Shown here one piece after another: positions 24,964 to 34,016 of a stretch of DNA of 37,227 bases (positions are counted from its first letter, which is position 1; each line of letters starts with the position of its first letter). Origin of the DNA: an uncultured Bacteroidales bacterium (GTDB taxonomy: Bacteria; Bacteroidota; Bacteroidia; Bacteroidales; UBA4417); the NCBI GenBank assembly GCA_903879715.1, contig CAIRMR010000057.1, positions 1-37,227 of the forward strand. The letters run 5' to 3'. Below the pieces are notes generated by a model, which saw only the letters and a program-made list of their open reading frames with translations, was not told the DNA's origin and ran no database searches. The position numbers and the translations under genes are program-made.

Positions 24964-27900
24964 TTATTTCATTCCACCCATCCGTTCATTCATAAATTTA
25001 TCCACTTTCTGCGAAATAACTTTCTGATTATACTGATCGGCAATCTGTTTCATCGAATTAAAGAAACCATATGCTTCATTCAGGTCCTCATCGTAGTTGC
25101 CACGGAATTCAGGATCGAGTGATAGGTAATAATCCGTATTCTGCTGATAGATCTCAAAGAGGCGGGTTGCAAGTTTATTCCCTTTTTCAAAAGCGCCTGC
25201 TTTGTAGTAAACATCCACAAATTGAATCATATAGTAATCAAAATGGATCTTATTGTCAGGGAAGATTTTTTGCACATAATCGCACACTTTTACCGCTGAA
25301 TCCATCTTGTTCTCAATAGTAAGTTTGCGCGCCAGGCGGGCAAAATCCTGCTTTGGCATCATAGTGTTACGATTGCTTTCGCGATCCACATAAACACCCG
25401 GCTGATTCAGATTACCCCATTTGCACTTATTCATCAGTATGTCGTAGGATGATTCAGCATTAACACTGCCAACGCCTTTAATAAAGTCACGCTCATCAGG
25501 TTTAACAGGCATAAACCTGTAGATAAAACCTTCCTGGTAGCAGTATTTATCAACATCCACAGCATCACTCATACTCGAAGGGCTGACAAAATAAATCGGC
25601 CGTTTGAACTTGTTTTTAGCAAGAAAATCAAGTAACATGAGATCGTTCTTGTACAAATAGTTGGACTTAATATCCCATTCAACCGTACCTACAACTCTAT
25701 CTGCCAGGTTAGCCGGGACAATGCCATTCTTAACCATTGATGCGGAATCAAGCGTGATTTTCACCTTTTTGGTAGGGTAAATAGCAATTGATCTCGATCC
25801 CGACTGGAATCTAGAAGCAGGATCATCGCTGGCGATCAGGTTAATAATATCCTGAAGTTCAATTCGCTCCTCCTGAAATTGCCCGGAAAATGCACACACT
25901 TCATTTATACCTTTATTATACTGATCGTACGAAAGTGTAAACGGTAAAGCTTCAGAATTATAAATTTTCCTCATAAGCTGATGCACATACCAATCGCCGG
26001 AAGAGAGCATGAAATTTACTACTCTTACATCGGTGCGTATGCCTTCCACTTCCTGGGCGTACCAGAGAGGGAAGGTATCATTATCCCCGTTGGTGATAAG
26101 TATAGCATTGGGAGCACATGAATTGAGATAGTTTACTGCAAAATCACGGGCTGCATATTTATTAGCGCGTGTATGATCGTCCCAGCCTTCTTTGGCCATT
26201 ATGCCAGGTACAAGCAACAGACAAGCAGCTGTAATTGGAATAGCGATATACTTTTCATTTACTTTTTTAAGCATATCCCATAAGCCAAGAACTCCAAGCC
26301 CAATCCAAATAGCAAAAGGATAAAATGAACCCGCAAAGGCATAATCCCGTTCGCGCGGCTGATAAGGTGTTATATTCAGATACATAACAATGGCCAATCC
26401 TGTCATAAAGAAGAGCAACAATACGACCAGGAATCCATCAGTATGTTTTCGAAGATGGAAGAACAAACCAAAAAGACCCAATAATAAAGGCAGGAAATAG
26501 AATTTATTTCGTGCCGCATTCTCCATACTTTCAGGCAGGTTCGTCTGATCGCCAAGTCTTGCATTGTCAACAGCAGGTATTCCACTTATCCAGTTACCGT
26601 AGCGGATTCCGCCGGCACTTTCAATATCGTTTTGCCTTCCTACAAAATTCCAGAAGAAATAACGCATATACATGTGACCAACCTGGTAATTCAGGAAAAA
26701 GCGTACGTTTTCAACCATGGTAGGCCTATACAATGTTTCAGCCTTGCCTTCATCATTTACAACATCAATAGGAGTACCCTTAATTTTCCCCCATGATTTG
26801 TAAGCTGAAATATGACTTGGTTTTTGGTTACTCCACATACGTGGAAAAAAAGTACAAAACTTGCTGTCATAATTTGGAATTGTATTCTTCCTGTCATCAG
26901 TCATTACATATTTCCCTTTTTTTGTATCTTTCACATAAAAAGGCGTAGCATCCGAATAAGGTTTCGCCTGATCCTGGGGTGCGTTGTAGTACTGGCCATA
27001 AACAACTGGCCATGTACCATATTGTTCACGGTTCAAATAAGATAACAAACTTACCGCATCACTTGGATCATTTTCGTTGATTGGCGTATTGGTGTTTGCA
27101 CGAATTACAAGCAGGAAAAATGACGAATACCCTATCAGCAGAAATGCAATTGACATAAAAACGGTATTCGCTGCTGAACGAACCTGGGCACGGTTCAGGC
27201 GACCAGGATTGCTCTTATACCAATAATAAATTCCTACAACTATAAGAAATCCGAGGAATGTTGTCCAGGAAAATATGGATAACAGGAGTAAAAGAATTCC
27301 ACCAATAATGTAATTCAATGTAGAATGTTTATCCTGGTACGTAAACTGTATGCTCCAGATCAATGAACCAACCAGAATAAGGAAATAAAATAATGTCCCT
27401 GAATTAAAAGGAAGACCATAACTATTTACAAAAAGAATTTCGTATTTACCGGCAAGATTGACTGTATAAGGAATTACCAGGAACATTATAAAAGAAAGGA
27501 TAAAGAATGCAATACCCAATGTGAGCACAACTCCTTTCCATGTGGTTTTATACTTCCTGAAATAAAATACCAGAGCAATTGCAGGAATTGCAAGTAGGTT
27601 GAGCAAATGTACCCCGATTGAAAGTCCCATCAGGTAAGCGATCAGGATGATCCAACGCTGCGAATGAGGCTGATCGGCAACCTGGTCCCATTTGAGAATA
27701 GCCCAGAATACTATAGCTGTAAAGAACGATGACATAGCATAAACTTCACCTTCCACTGCTGAAAACCAGAATGAATCGCTGAAAGTGTAAGCCAAAGCAC
27801 CAACTAAACCGCTTCCAAGTATAGCAAACATACGTCCTGTCGAAATCTCTTCGTCTTTCGTAAATTTAAGCCCAAGCATAGTTATACTCCAGAACAGGAA

Positions 27901-28176
27901 TAAAATGGTTGCGGAACTACTCAAAGCTGACATATAATTTACCATTAATGCCACTTTACTCAAATCACCAAAAGCAAACAAGCTGAAGAAACGTCCCAAC
28001 ATTTGGAACAAAGGAGCTCCCGGGGGGTGGCCAACCTGCAATTTAAACGCGGTTGAAATATATTCGCCGCAATCCCACCAGCTGGCGGTAGGTTCAACGG
28101 TTGACAGGTAAACCCACGATGAGAAGGCAAATATTATCCAGCCCAGCAGGTTATTCAGTTTCCTGAATGTTTTCAT
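24964..28176 (-). CDS. DUF2723 polytopic membrane protein, GT-C/TMEM260-like (copy A)
   Basis: A 1070-residue protein. Residues about 10-370 and 580-690 hold a dozen or more membrane helices. The first periplasmic loop has ASWWDCGEYI with Asp35 and Glu38, followed by VGHPPGAPLFQ. This is the place where GT-C glycosyltransferases keep catalytic acidic residues. A conserved soluble block follows near residue 690 (ITNGDNDTFPLWYAQEVEG). The last 200 residues are soluble and helical, like TPR repeats (FPDNKIHFDYYMIQFVDVYYKAGAFEKG). DUF2723 is related to the eukaryotic protein O-mannosyltransferase TMEM260. A role in transferring lipid-linked sugar to proteins or glycans is inferred, not shown. It has its own terminator and a close paralogue just upstream. 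Confidence 0.85.
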   Translation of the reverse strand: MKTFRKLNNLLGWIIFAFSSWVYLSTVEPTASWWDCGEYISTAFKLQVGHPPGAPLFQMLGRFFSLFAFGDLSKVALMVNYMSALSSSATILFLFWSITMLGLKFTKDEEISTGRMFAILGSGLVGALAYTFSDSFWFSAVEGEVYAMSSFFTAIVFWAILKWDQVADQPHSQRWIILIAYLMGLSIGVHLLNLLAIPAIALVFYFRKYKTTWKGVVLTLGIAFFILSFIMFLVIPYTVNLAGKYEILFVNSYGLPFNSGTLFYFLILVGSLIWSIQFTYQDKHSTLNYIIGGILLLLLSIFSWTTFLGFLIVVGIYYWYKSNPGRLNRAQVRSAANTVFMSIAFLLIGYSSFFLLVIRANTNTPINENDPSDAVSLLSYLNREQYGTWPVVYGQYYNAPQDQAKPYSDATPFYVKDTKKGKYVMTDDRKNTIPNYDSKFCTFFPRMWSNQKPSHISAYKSWGKIKGTPIDVVNDEGKAETLYRPTMVENVRFFLNYQVGHMYMRYFFWNFVGRQNDIESAGGIRYGNWISGIPAVDNARLGDQTNLPESMENAARNKFYFLPLLLGLFGLFFHLRKHTDGFLVVLLLFFMTGLAIVMYLNITPYQPRERDYAFAGSFYPFAIWIGLGVLGLWDMLKKVNEKYIAIPITAACLLLVPGIMAKEGWDDHTRANKYAARDFAVNYLNSCAPNAILITNGDNDTFPLWYAQEVEGIRTDVRVVNFMLSSGDWYVHQLMRKIYNSEALPFTLSYDQYNKGINEVCAFSGQFQEERIELQDIINLIASDDPASRFQSGSRSIAIYPTKKVKITLDSASMVKNGIVPANLADRVVGTVEWDIKSNYLYKNDLMLLDFLAKNKFKRPIYFVSPSSMSDAVDVDKYCYQEGFIYRFMPVKPDERDFIKGVGSVNAESSYDILMNKCKWGNLNQPGVYVDRESNRNTMMPKQDFARLARKLTIENKMDSAVKVCDYVQKIFPDNKIHFDYYMIQFVDVYYKAGAFEKGNKLATRLFEIYQQNTDYYLSLDPEFRGNYDEDLNEAYGFFNSMKQIADQYNQKVISQKVDKFMNERMGGMK

Positions 28177-28365
28177 GAAAAGTATAGATTAATGAATAAA
28201 CAAAAATTTGAAGGGACGAAATTAACCAATAATTGTGAAGTACAATTCATTTTTAAGAATTGATATGAAAAGAGTGACATATTTTCCTTTGCAAACATCA
28301 TTATCAGATAGAATTTATACTGCTACCTGAACCAATATTTGTTTCCACGATATTAGCAGAAACAA

Positions 28366-28391
28366 AAACAGGGAGAATTAACTCCCTGTTT
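28366..28391 (-). terminator. Intrinsic terminator between the two DUF2723 genes
   Basis: AAACAGGGAG pairs perfectly with CTCCCTGTTT around AATTAA. On the minus strand TTTTTGTTT follows. The two paralogues are thus probably separate transcription units. Confidence 0.8.
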
Positions 28392-28417
28392 AAAAGAAAA
28401 TTATACCGAATGCAAAA

Positions 28418-31400
28418 TCAATTCACGCTCTTTGTTGTATTTTGATATTTTTCAATTCGCCCGGTTATTGCCGGCTGATTGTATTGCGTGGCCATTTGCT
28501 TCAAATAGTCTATAACGCTTAAGGCTATATTATGATCTTCTTCATAATTACCGCGGAATTCAGGACTGAGCCTTGAAATATAGCCGAGATTCTGCTCATA
28601 AATCTGCAGTAATCTGTTTGCCAGCTTGTTTCCTTTATCAAAAGCACCTGCTGCATAATAGGTGTTTACAAATTCAACCATGTAATAATCGAAATGAATC
28701 TTATTGTCAGGGAAAATCTGCTGCACATAATCAACTACTTTAATGGCCTGATCATTCTTTCCCTCGGCCACCAGTTTTTTTGCCAGGCGCATAAAATTTT
28801 GCTTTGGCGCAAAAGTATTCCTGAAGCTTTCCGGATCAACATAAACATCAGGGCTGGCAAGGTTTCCCCATTTACACTTGTTCATTAAAATATTATAAGA
28901 TGATTCCGCGTCAACAAAACCCAACCTGTTGCTCTGGTCAGCAGTATCTGCTTGTAATGGCAAAAACCGGTAAACAAATCCATTCAAATAACAAAATTTA
29001 GTGAAATCAGCTGAGCGGATACTGGCAGGGTTTACAAAATAAACTGGTCGTTTAAACTTGTTTTTTGCCAGGAAATCCAGAAGCATCAGGTCGTTTTTAG
29101 CTATATAACTAGTTCTGATATCAAATTCGAGGGAACTCAGAATTTTGTCAGCATATTTTTTCGGGACCGATCCTTCCTTAACCAGCAAAGCTGAATCAAG
29201 TGTGATTTTGACTTTATTAGCCGGGAACAAAGTGAATATTGTTCCGTCCTGGTTATATTTTGATGCAGGATCGTCACTTGCAATGTAATCAATCAGATCC
29301 TGCAATTCAACCCTATCCTTAATTGCTCCTGAATGATAAAGTACATCATTTACTCCTTTGTTATATTGTTCGTACGAAAGGGTAAAGGGCAAAGTATCTG
29401 ATTTATAGATTTTTCTCATCAGTTGATGCACATACCAGTCGCCGGAAGCAAGGGTAAAATTTACAACCCTGACATCGGTGCGTATTCCTTCCACTTCCTG
29501 CGCATACCATAAAGGGAATGTATCGTTATCGCCGTTGGTAATCAGAATTGCGTTAGGCGCACAGGAGTTTAGATAATTTACCGCAAAGTCGCGGGCAGCA
29601 AACTTATCCGAACGGTCATGGTCATCCCATCCTTCTTTTGCCATAATGCCCGGAACCAAAATTAAACCAGCAATAGTGATGAAAATAGGTGAATATTTTT
29701 CAGCATATTTTCTCACTAAATCCCAAAGCGCCATAACACCCAATCCAATCCACATGGCATACGCATAAAAAGAACCTGCAAATGCATAATCGCGCTCGCG
29801 TGGCGGGTTTGGCGGGGTGTTAAGGTACAACACAATTGCGATTCCGGTCATAAAGAAAAGCAGCAATACAACCAGGAACCCATCTCTATGCTTTCGCAGA
29901 TGAAAATACATCCCCAGTAAACCCAGCAGGAAAGGAAACATATAAAACTTGTTTCGTGCGGCGTTTTTCATGCTGTCAGGCAGATTTGACTGCTCACCGA
30001 GTCGTGCATTATCGATAAAAGGAATGCCGCTTATCCAGTTTCCGTTTTGTATTCCCCCTTCTCCCTGAATATCATTTTGTCTTCCTGCGAAATTCCAGAA
30101 GAAATAGCGCAGATACATATGATCGATCTGGTAACTGAAGAAAAATCTCATGTTTTCAACAAACGTCGGACGGTAGCGTGTTTCTGTTTTACCTTCAGAA
30201 TTTACAACATCCAGGGGAACTCCTTTTACTTTCCCCCAACTCTTATAAGCCTCAGGATGCTGGCGTTCGGTATCAGAACTCCACATTCGCGGAAAAATGG
30301 TGCAAAAGCGGCTATCATAATTCGGAATGCTGCTTTTTTTATCATCAGTAATTATGTATTTCCCTTTTTTAACATCTTTAATATAAACAGGATTGCCATC
30401 TAAACCCGGATTTTCCCTGTCGTTAGGTGCGTTATAATACTGGCCATAAACAATAGGCCACGAACCATACTGTTCACGGTTCAGGTATGACAAAAGACTA
30501 ACCGCATCACTTGGATCGTTTTCGTTGATCGGCGTATTTGTATTAGCTCGAATTACCAGAAGAAAAAATGATGAATACCCGACAAGCAAAAATGCAATGG
30601 ATAGGAAAACCGTATTAGCTGCTGAACGCACCTGGTTTCGGTTGGTACGGCCCGGGTTGTTCTTATACCAATAATAAGCTCCGGCAACGAGTAACGATCC
30701 AAAAAATGTAACCCATGAAAACATTGCTAATAATAGCATCAAAACCCCGCCAATAATATATTCCGGCTTGCTGTGTTTCGATTGGTATGTAAACCGGATA
30801 CTCCATGCAAGCGAACCTATCAGTACAAGAAAATAGAATAATGTCCCTGTATTAAAAGGAAGTCCGAAACTATTCACAAAAAGGATTTCATATTTTCCAG
30901 CCAGGCTAACAGTATAGGGAATTACTAAAAACATTATAAATGAAAGGATAAAGAATGATATCCCAAGTGTAAAAGCCACACCTTTCCAGGTTGTTTTATA
31001 CTTCCTGAAATAAAATACCAGCGCGATTGCCGGGATTGCAAGCAGGTTCAGCAAATGAACACCGATTGAAAGCCCCATCAGGTAAGCAATCAGAATGATC
31101 CATCGCTGCGAATGGGGCTGGTCGGCTGCCTGGTCCCATTTTAGTATTGCCCAGAACACTATTGCTGTAAAAAACGATGACATAGCATAAACCTCGCCTT
31201 CAACCGCCGAAAACCAGAATGAATCGCTGAAAGTATATGCCAGTGCTCCAACCAAACCACTTCCAAGAATAGCATACATGCGACCTGTGGAAATTTCTTC
31301 ATCTTTGGTAAACTTGAGCCCGAGCATGGTAATGCTCCAAAACAGGAACAATATGGTAGCCGAACTGCATAAAGCTGACATAATATTCACCATCATTGCC

Positions 31401-31624
31401 ACTTTACTCACATCGCCGAAAGCAAATAAGCTAAAAAAACGGCCTAACATTTGAAAGAGCGGAGCTCCCGGTGGATGACCAACCTGCAATTTAAACGCGG
31501 TTGAAATGTATTCACCACAATCCCACCAGCTTGCAGTAGGCTCAATGGTTGAAAGATAGACCCAAGATGCCAGGGTAAATATAATCAAGCCCAGCAGGTT
31601 ATTCAGTTTCCTGAATGTTCTCAT
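28418..31624 (-). CDS. DUF2723 polytopic membrane protein, GT-C/TMEM260-like (copy B)
   Basis: A 1068-residue paralogue of the gene at 24964, collinear almost without gaps. The N-terminal membrane half is nearly identical in protein, with DCGEYI at the same positions and HPPGAPLFQMLGRFFSLFAFGD. The central loop (about 400-480) and the last 350 residues differ much more. For example, the C-terminus here is QPAITGRIEKYQNTTKSVN, against NQKVISQKVDKFMNERMGG in copy A. Synonymous differences are frequent even where the proteins agree, so the duplication is old and kept by selection. The role is the same inference as for copy A: membrane glycosyl transfer. The start MRTFRKLNNLLG matches MKTFRKLNNLLG of copy A, which supports both starts. 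Confidence 0.85.
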   Translation of the reverse strand: MRTFRKLNNLLGLIIFTLASWVYLSTIEPTASWWDCGEYISTAFKLQVGHPPGAPLFQMLGRFFSLFAFGDVSKVAMMVNIMSALCSSATILFLFWSITMLGLKFTKDEEISTGRMYAILGSGLVGALAYTFSDSFWFSAVEGEVYAMSSFFTAIVFWAILKWDQAADQPHSQRWIILIAYLMGLSIGVHLLNLLAIPAIALVFYFRKYKTTWKGVAFTLGISFFILSFIMFLVIPYTVSLAGKYEILFVNSFGLPFNTGTLFYFLVLIGSLAWSIRFTYQSKHSKPEYIIGGVLMLLLAMFSWVTFFGSLLVAGAYYWYKNNPGRTNRNQVRSAANTVFLSIAFLLVGYSSFFLLVIRANTNTPINENDPSDAVSLLSYLNREQYGSWPIVYGQYYNAPNDRENPGLDGNPVYIKDVKKGKYIITDDKKSSIPNYDSRFCTIFPRMWSSDTERQHPEAYKSWGKVKGVPLDVVNSEGKTETRYRPTFVENMRFFFSYQIDHMYLRYFFWNFAGRQNDIQGEGGIQNGNWISGIPFIDNARLGEQSNLPDSMKNAARNKFYMFPFLLGLLGMYFHLRKHRDGFLVVLLLFFMTGIAIVLYLNTPPNPPRERDYAFAGSFYAYAMWIGLGVMALWDLVRKYAEKYSPIFITIAGLILVPGIMAKEGWDDHDRSDKFAARDFAVNYLNSCAPNAILITNGDNDTFPLWYAQEVEGIRTDVRVVNFTLASGDWYVHQLMRKIYKSDTLPFTLSYEQYNKGVNDVLYHSGAIKDRVELQDLIDYIASDDPASKYNQDGTIFTLFPANKVKITLDSALLVKEGSVPKKYADKILSSLEFDIRTSYIAKNDLMLLDFLAKNKFKRPVYFVNPASIRSADFTKFCYLNGFVYRFLPLQADTADQSNRLGFVDAESSYNILMNKCKWGNLASPDVYVDPESFRNTFAPKQNFMRLAKKLVAEGKNDQAIKVVDYVQQIFPDNKIHFDYYMVEFVNTYYAAGAFDKGNKLANRLLQIYEQNLGYISRLSPEFRGNYEEDHNIALSVIDYLKQMATQYNQPAITGRIEKYQNTTKSVN

Positions 31625-31823
31625 ATAGAATATATTAATGGTTTATTTTTAAATAGGAACGAAATTATAAATTTAACAGTGACCTATGATTTTTTTATGA
31701 ATTGTTAAGAAAACGTCGAAACGCAGAAAAAAACAAACTACATCAAATCAACCCTTTGAAGACTATTATTCCAAATACTACATACTTTTTTTATCTTCAT
31801 TTCTTTATGTAAAGAAAAAATAC

Positions 31824-31831
31824 TACTTTTG
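31824..31831 (+). promoter_or_regulatory. -7 promoter element of tRNA-Gln (TACTTTTG)
   Basis: TACTTTTG matches TAnnTTTG, 27 bases before the mature tRNA 5' end. TTTATG at 31804-31809 may be a weak -33 element. Confidence 0.55.
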
Positions 31832-31858
31832 CAGTCCTTTTAGGAAAGATTATAAGAT

Positions 31859-31929
31859 TGTCCGATGGTGTAAAGGCAGCACGAATGGTTTTGGTCCATT
31901 CGGTCTAGGTTCGAATCCTGGTCGGACAA
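31859..31929 (+). tRNA. trnQ: tRNA-Gln (anticodon TTG)
   Basis: A 71-base cloverleaf. The acceptor TGTCCGA (31859-31865) pairs with TCGGACA (31922-31928), and A31929 is the discriminator base. The D stem is GTG/CAC. The anticodon stem AATGG/CCATT encloses TTTTGGT with anticodon TTG (31891-31893). The T arm contains GGTTCGAATCC. CCA is not encoded. It reads CAA and CAG codons. It lies upstream of rimP-nusA-infB, as a tRNA gene does in E. coli, though there it is an initiator tRNA. Confidence 0.97.
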
Positions 31930-31956
31930 CATTGACTCAATCAACTGACTGAAAGC

Positions 31957-32097
31957 ACTTTTTATCATTTCCCGATAAAAAGTCGCCCTTACCGGGAACG
32001 AATACTTCCGGGAAGGCAACAGAATTAACAGTTGGCATACGGATTATGGTATGCAGGCTCGTGACGACTTGTGGAGGGGACTTTGGTCCCCTCTTTT
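31957..32097 (+). ncRNA. Candidate structured leader RNA upstream of rimP
   Basis: The stretch can fold into several hairpins. ACTTTTTATC pairs with GATAAAAAGT (31957-31966 with 31974-31983). A bulged CCTTACCGG...CCGGGAAGG helix spans 31985-32017. GCATAC pairs with GTATGC (32035-32054). A terminator ends the stretch. AAGTCG (31980-31985) is also complementary to CGACTT (32065-32070). That long-range helix would enclose two hairpins and would compete with the first one, which uses 31980-31983. Such mutually exclusive pairings before a terminator suggest attenuation, but it could be a tRNA-processing spacer. I do not recognise a named RNA family. Confidence 0.4.
32074..32097 (+). terminator. 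Intrinsic terminator 39 bases before rimP
   Basis: GAGGGGAC pairs with GTCCCCTC around a TTTG loop and is followed by TTTT. It would stop tRNA-Gln transcripts, or act as an attenuator of the rimP operon, since no clear promoter is seen between it and the rimP ATG. Confidence 0.8.
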
Positions 32098-32135
32098 ATT
32101 AAAATGCACTTTTTACAACTGAAACAACAATATAA

Positions 32136-32582
32136 ATGATCAGCGAACAACTCATAAAAGATCTTACGTCTCAACATCTTGAGGGTACCGATCGTTTTGC
32201 GGTAAGCGTTGCAGTACGATCGGACAACCGTATCCGGATATTTATCGACAGCGATACGCATGTGTTGATTGAGCATTGTATTGAACTGAGCAAATTTATT
32301 GAGGGGCAACTTGATCGTGAAGTCGAAGATTTTGAACTTAATGTATCATCATCAGGACTGGATCAGCCGTACAAACTTTCACGCCAGTATATTAAAAATA
32401 TCGGCCGCGAAGTATCTGTTTTACAAAAGGATAACAGTAAAATAGAAGGCACCCTGGTTGCTGCTGACGAACAAGGGTTCACAGTGAAGGAAATTACCAA
32501 AGTAAAGAAAGTCATTACCGAAAATACGCATACCTTCCTTTATAGCGATATCAAGGAAACCAAAGAAATCATTAAAATCTGA
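32136..32582 (+). CDS. rimP: Ribosome maturation factor RimP
   Basis: A 148-residue protein needed for 30S subunit maturation. The N-terminal alpha-beta domain includes RIFIDSDTHVLIEHCIELSKFIEGQ and the signature region ELNVSSSGLDQPYKLSRQYIKNIGREV, a variant of the family's E-x-SSPG-x-(D/E)-RPL block with Gly-Leu replacing the usual Pro-Gly. The C-terminal SH3-like domain (about 90-145) follows. It is the first gene of rimP-nusA-infB, the conserved order across bacteria. nusA starts 20 bp downstream. Confidence 0.93.
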   Translation: MISEQLIKDLTSQHLEGTDRFAVSVAVRSDNRIRIFIDSDTHVLIEHCIELSKFIEGQLDREVEDFELNVSSSGLDQPYKLSRQYIKNIGREVSVLQKDNSKIEGTLVAADEQGFTVKEITKVKKVITENTHTFLYSDIKETKEIIKI

Positions 32583-32602
32583 AACTCAAATATTGAATTG
32601 CC

Positions 32603-33847
32603 ATGGGCGAAATGGAGCACATCAACCTGGTCGAGACATTTTCTGAATTCAAAGAATTCAAGAACATTGATCGTGAAACACTGATGCGTATACTCGAAGA
32701 TGTATTCAGGCATATGTTGATTAAAAAACATGGTACCGACGAAAATATCGATATCATTGTTAACGTCGACAAAGGTGACCTTGAAATCTGGCGAAAACGT
32801 ACCATTGTAGAAGATGATGCATTGGAAGATGAAAATCTTCAGATCTCATATTCGGCAGCCATTAAAATCGAACCTGACTTTGAAGTCGGTGAAGAAGTGG
32901 TTGAACCAATCAAACTGGCAGATATCGGCCGTCGGGAAATTCTGACCGTCAGGCAGAATCTGATTTCGAAGGTTCAGGAATATGAAAAAGACAACATTTT
33001 CCGTAAATATAAGGACAGGATTGGTGACATTGTTACCGGCGAAGTTTACCAGGTTTGGAAAAATGAAATCCTGATCCTCGACGACGAAGATCTTGAGCTC
33101 ACCATGCCTCGTACTGAACAGATTCCTGGTGATTTCTACCGTAAAGGCGATACCATCCGTGCAGTTGTTGCACGTGTTGATATGAAGAAAAACTCACCTG
33201 TTATTATTCTTTCACGTACTTCTCCCCTATTCCTTGAGCGTTTGCTTGAGGCTGAAGTTCCTGAAATTTTCGACGGGCTGATCACTATCAAAAATATTGT
33301 CCGCGTACCTGGTGAAAGAGCAAAAATTGCCGTTGAATCCTATGATGACCGAATTGATCCTGTTGGAGCCTGTGTAGGTATGAAAGGATCGAGAATACAC
33401 GGTATTGTTCGCGAACTGCGCAACGAAAATATTGATGTTATAAATTTTACAGCAAATTCAAGCCTTTACATACAGCGTTCATTAAGCCCTGCTAAAATTA
33501 CCTCCATCACATTGGATGAAGAAACCAAAAGGGCTGAAGTGTATATGAAACCTGACCAGGTATCATTAGCAATTGGTAAAGGTGGACATAATATCAAACT
33601 TGCAGGAAAACTAACCGGATACGAGATCGATGTATATCGTGATACAGATTCCGATTACGAAGATGTTGACTTGCAGGAATTTAATGACGAAATTGATCAG
33701 TGGATCATCGATGAACTGAAAAGCATAGGTTGTGATACTGCTAAAAGTGTTCTTGAACTCAGTGCCGATGAACTGGTACGCCGCTCGCAGCTGGAAGAAG
33801 AAACCATACGCGAAGTGCACCGGATTCTGAAAGCCGAGTTTGAATAA
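32603..33847 (+). CDS. nusA: Transcription termination/antitermination protein NusA
   Basis: A 414-residue protein that binds RNA polymerase and modulates pausing, termination and antitermination. The N-terminal polymerase-binding domain (1-125) begins VETFSEFKEFKNIDRETLMRIL. An S1 domain follows at about 135-200 (GDIVTGEVYQVWKNEILILDD). Two KH domains come next, with GACVGMKGSRIHGIVREL and VSLAIGKGGHNIKLAGKLTG. A C-terminal helix-hairpin-helix-like region (IGCDTAKSVLELSADELVRR) ends it. The acidic repeats of E. coli NusA are absent, and the length is usual for this phylum. An ATG three codons later (MEHINLVE) is an equally good start. Confidence 0.95.
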   Translation: MGEMEHINLVETFSEFKEFKNIDRETLMRILEDVFRHMLIKKHGTDENIDIIVNVDKGDLEIWRKRTIVEDDALEDENLQISYSAAIKIEPDFEVGEEVVEPIKLADIGRREILTVRQNLISKVQEYEKDNIFRKYKDRIGDIVTGEVYQVWKNEILILDDEDLELTMPRTEQIPGDFYRKGDTIRAVVARVDMKKNSPVIILSRTSPLFLERLLEAEVPEIFDGLITIKNIVRVPGERAKIAVESYDDRIDPVGACVGMKGSRIHGIVRELRNENIDVINFTANSSLYIQRSLSPAKITSITLDEETKRAEVYMKPDQVSLAIGKGGHNIKLAGKLTGYEIDVYRDTDSDYEDVDLQEFNDEIDQWIIDELKSIGCDTAKSVLELSADELVRRSQLEEETIREVHRILKAEFE

Positions 33848-34016
33848 CAAACAATAACAGATGACGAAAGGAAGGTATTCATGTATCATCCGTTCATCAA
33901 GGCTTAGCATTATTATGTGTGCTAGCTGATATCTGTAACCTAAAAACATAAGTTTGAAAATTAAATCGTACTTTTACTCACTTATTCCGAGCTTCAGGCG
34001 AAATTTCGATAAAAGC

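Noticed and set aside
30047-30403. 118-codon plus-strand open frame within DUF2723 copy B
   Set aside because: The corresponding stretch in copy A is not preserved as the same frame, so it is not selected as coding.
33954-34016. TTG-started extension of infB
   Set aside because: The 21 extra residues precede the well-known IF-2 start and are not similar to anything; the ATG at 34017 suffices.
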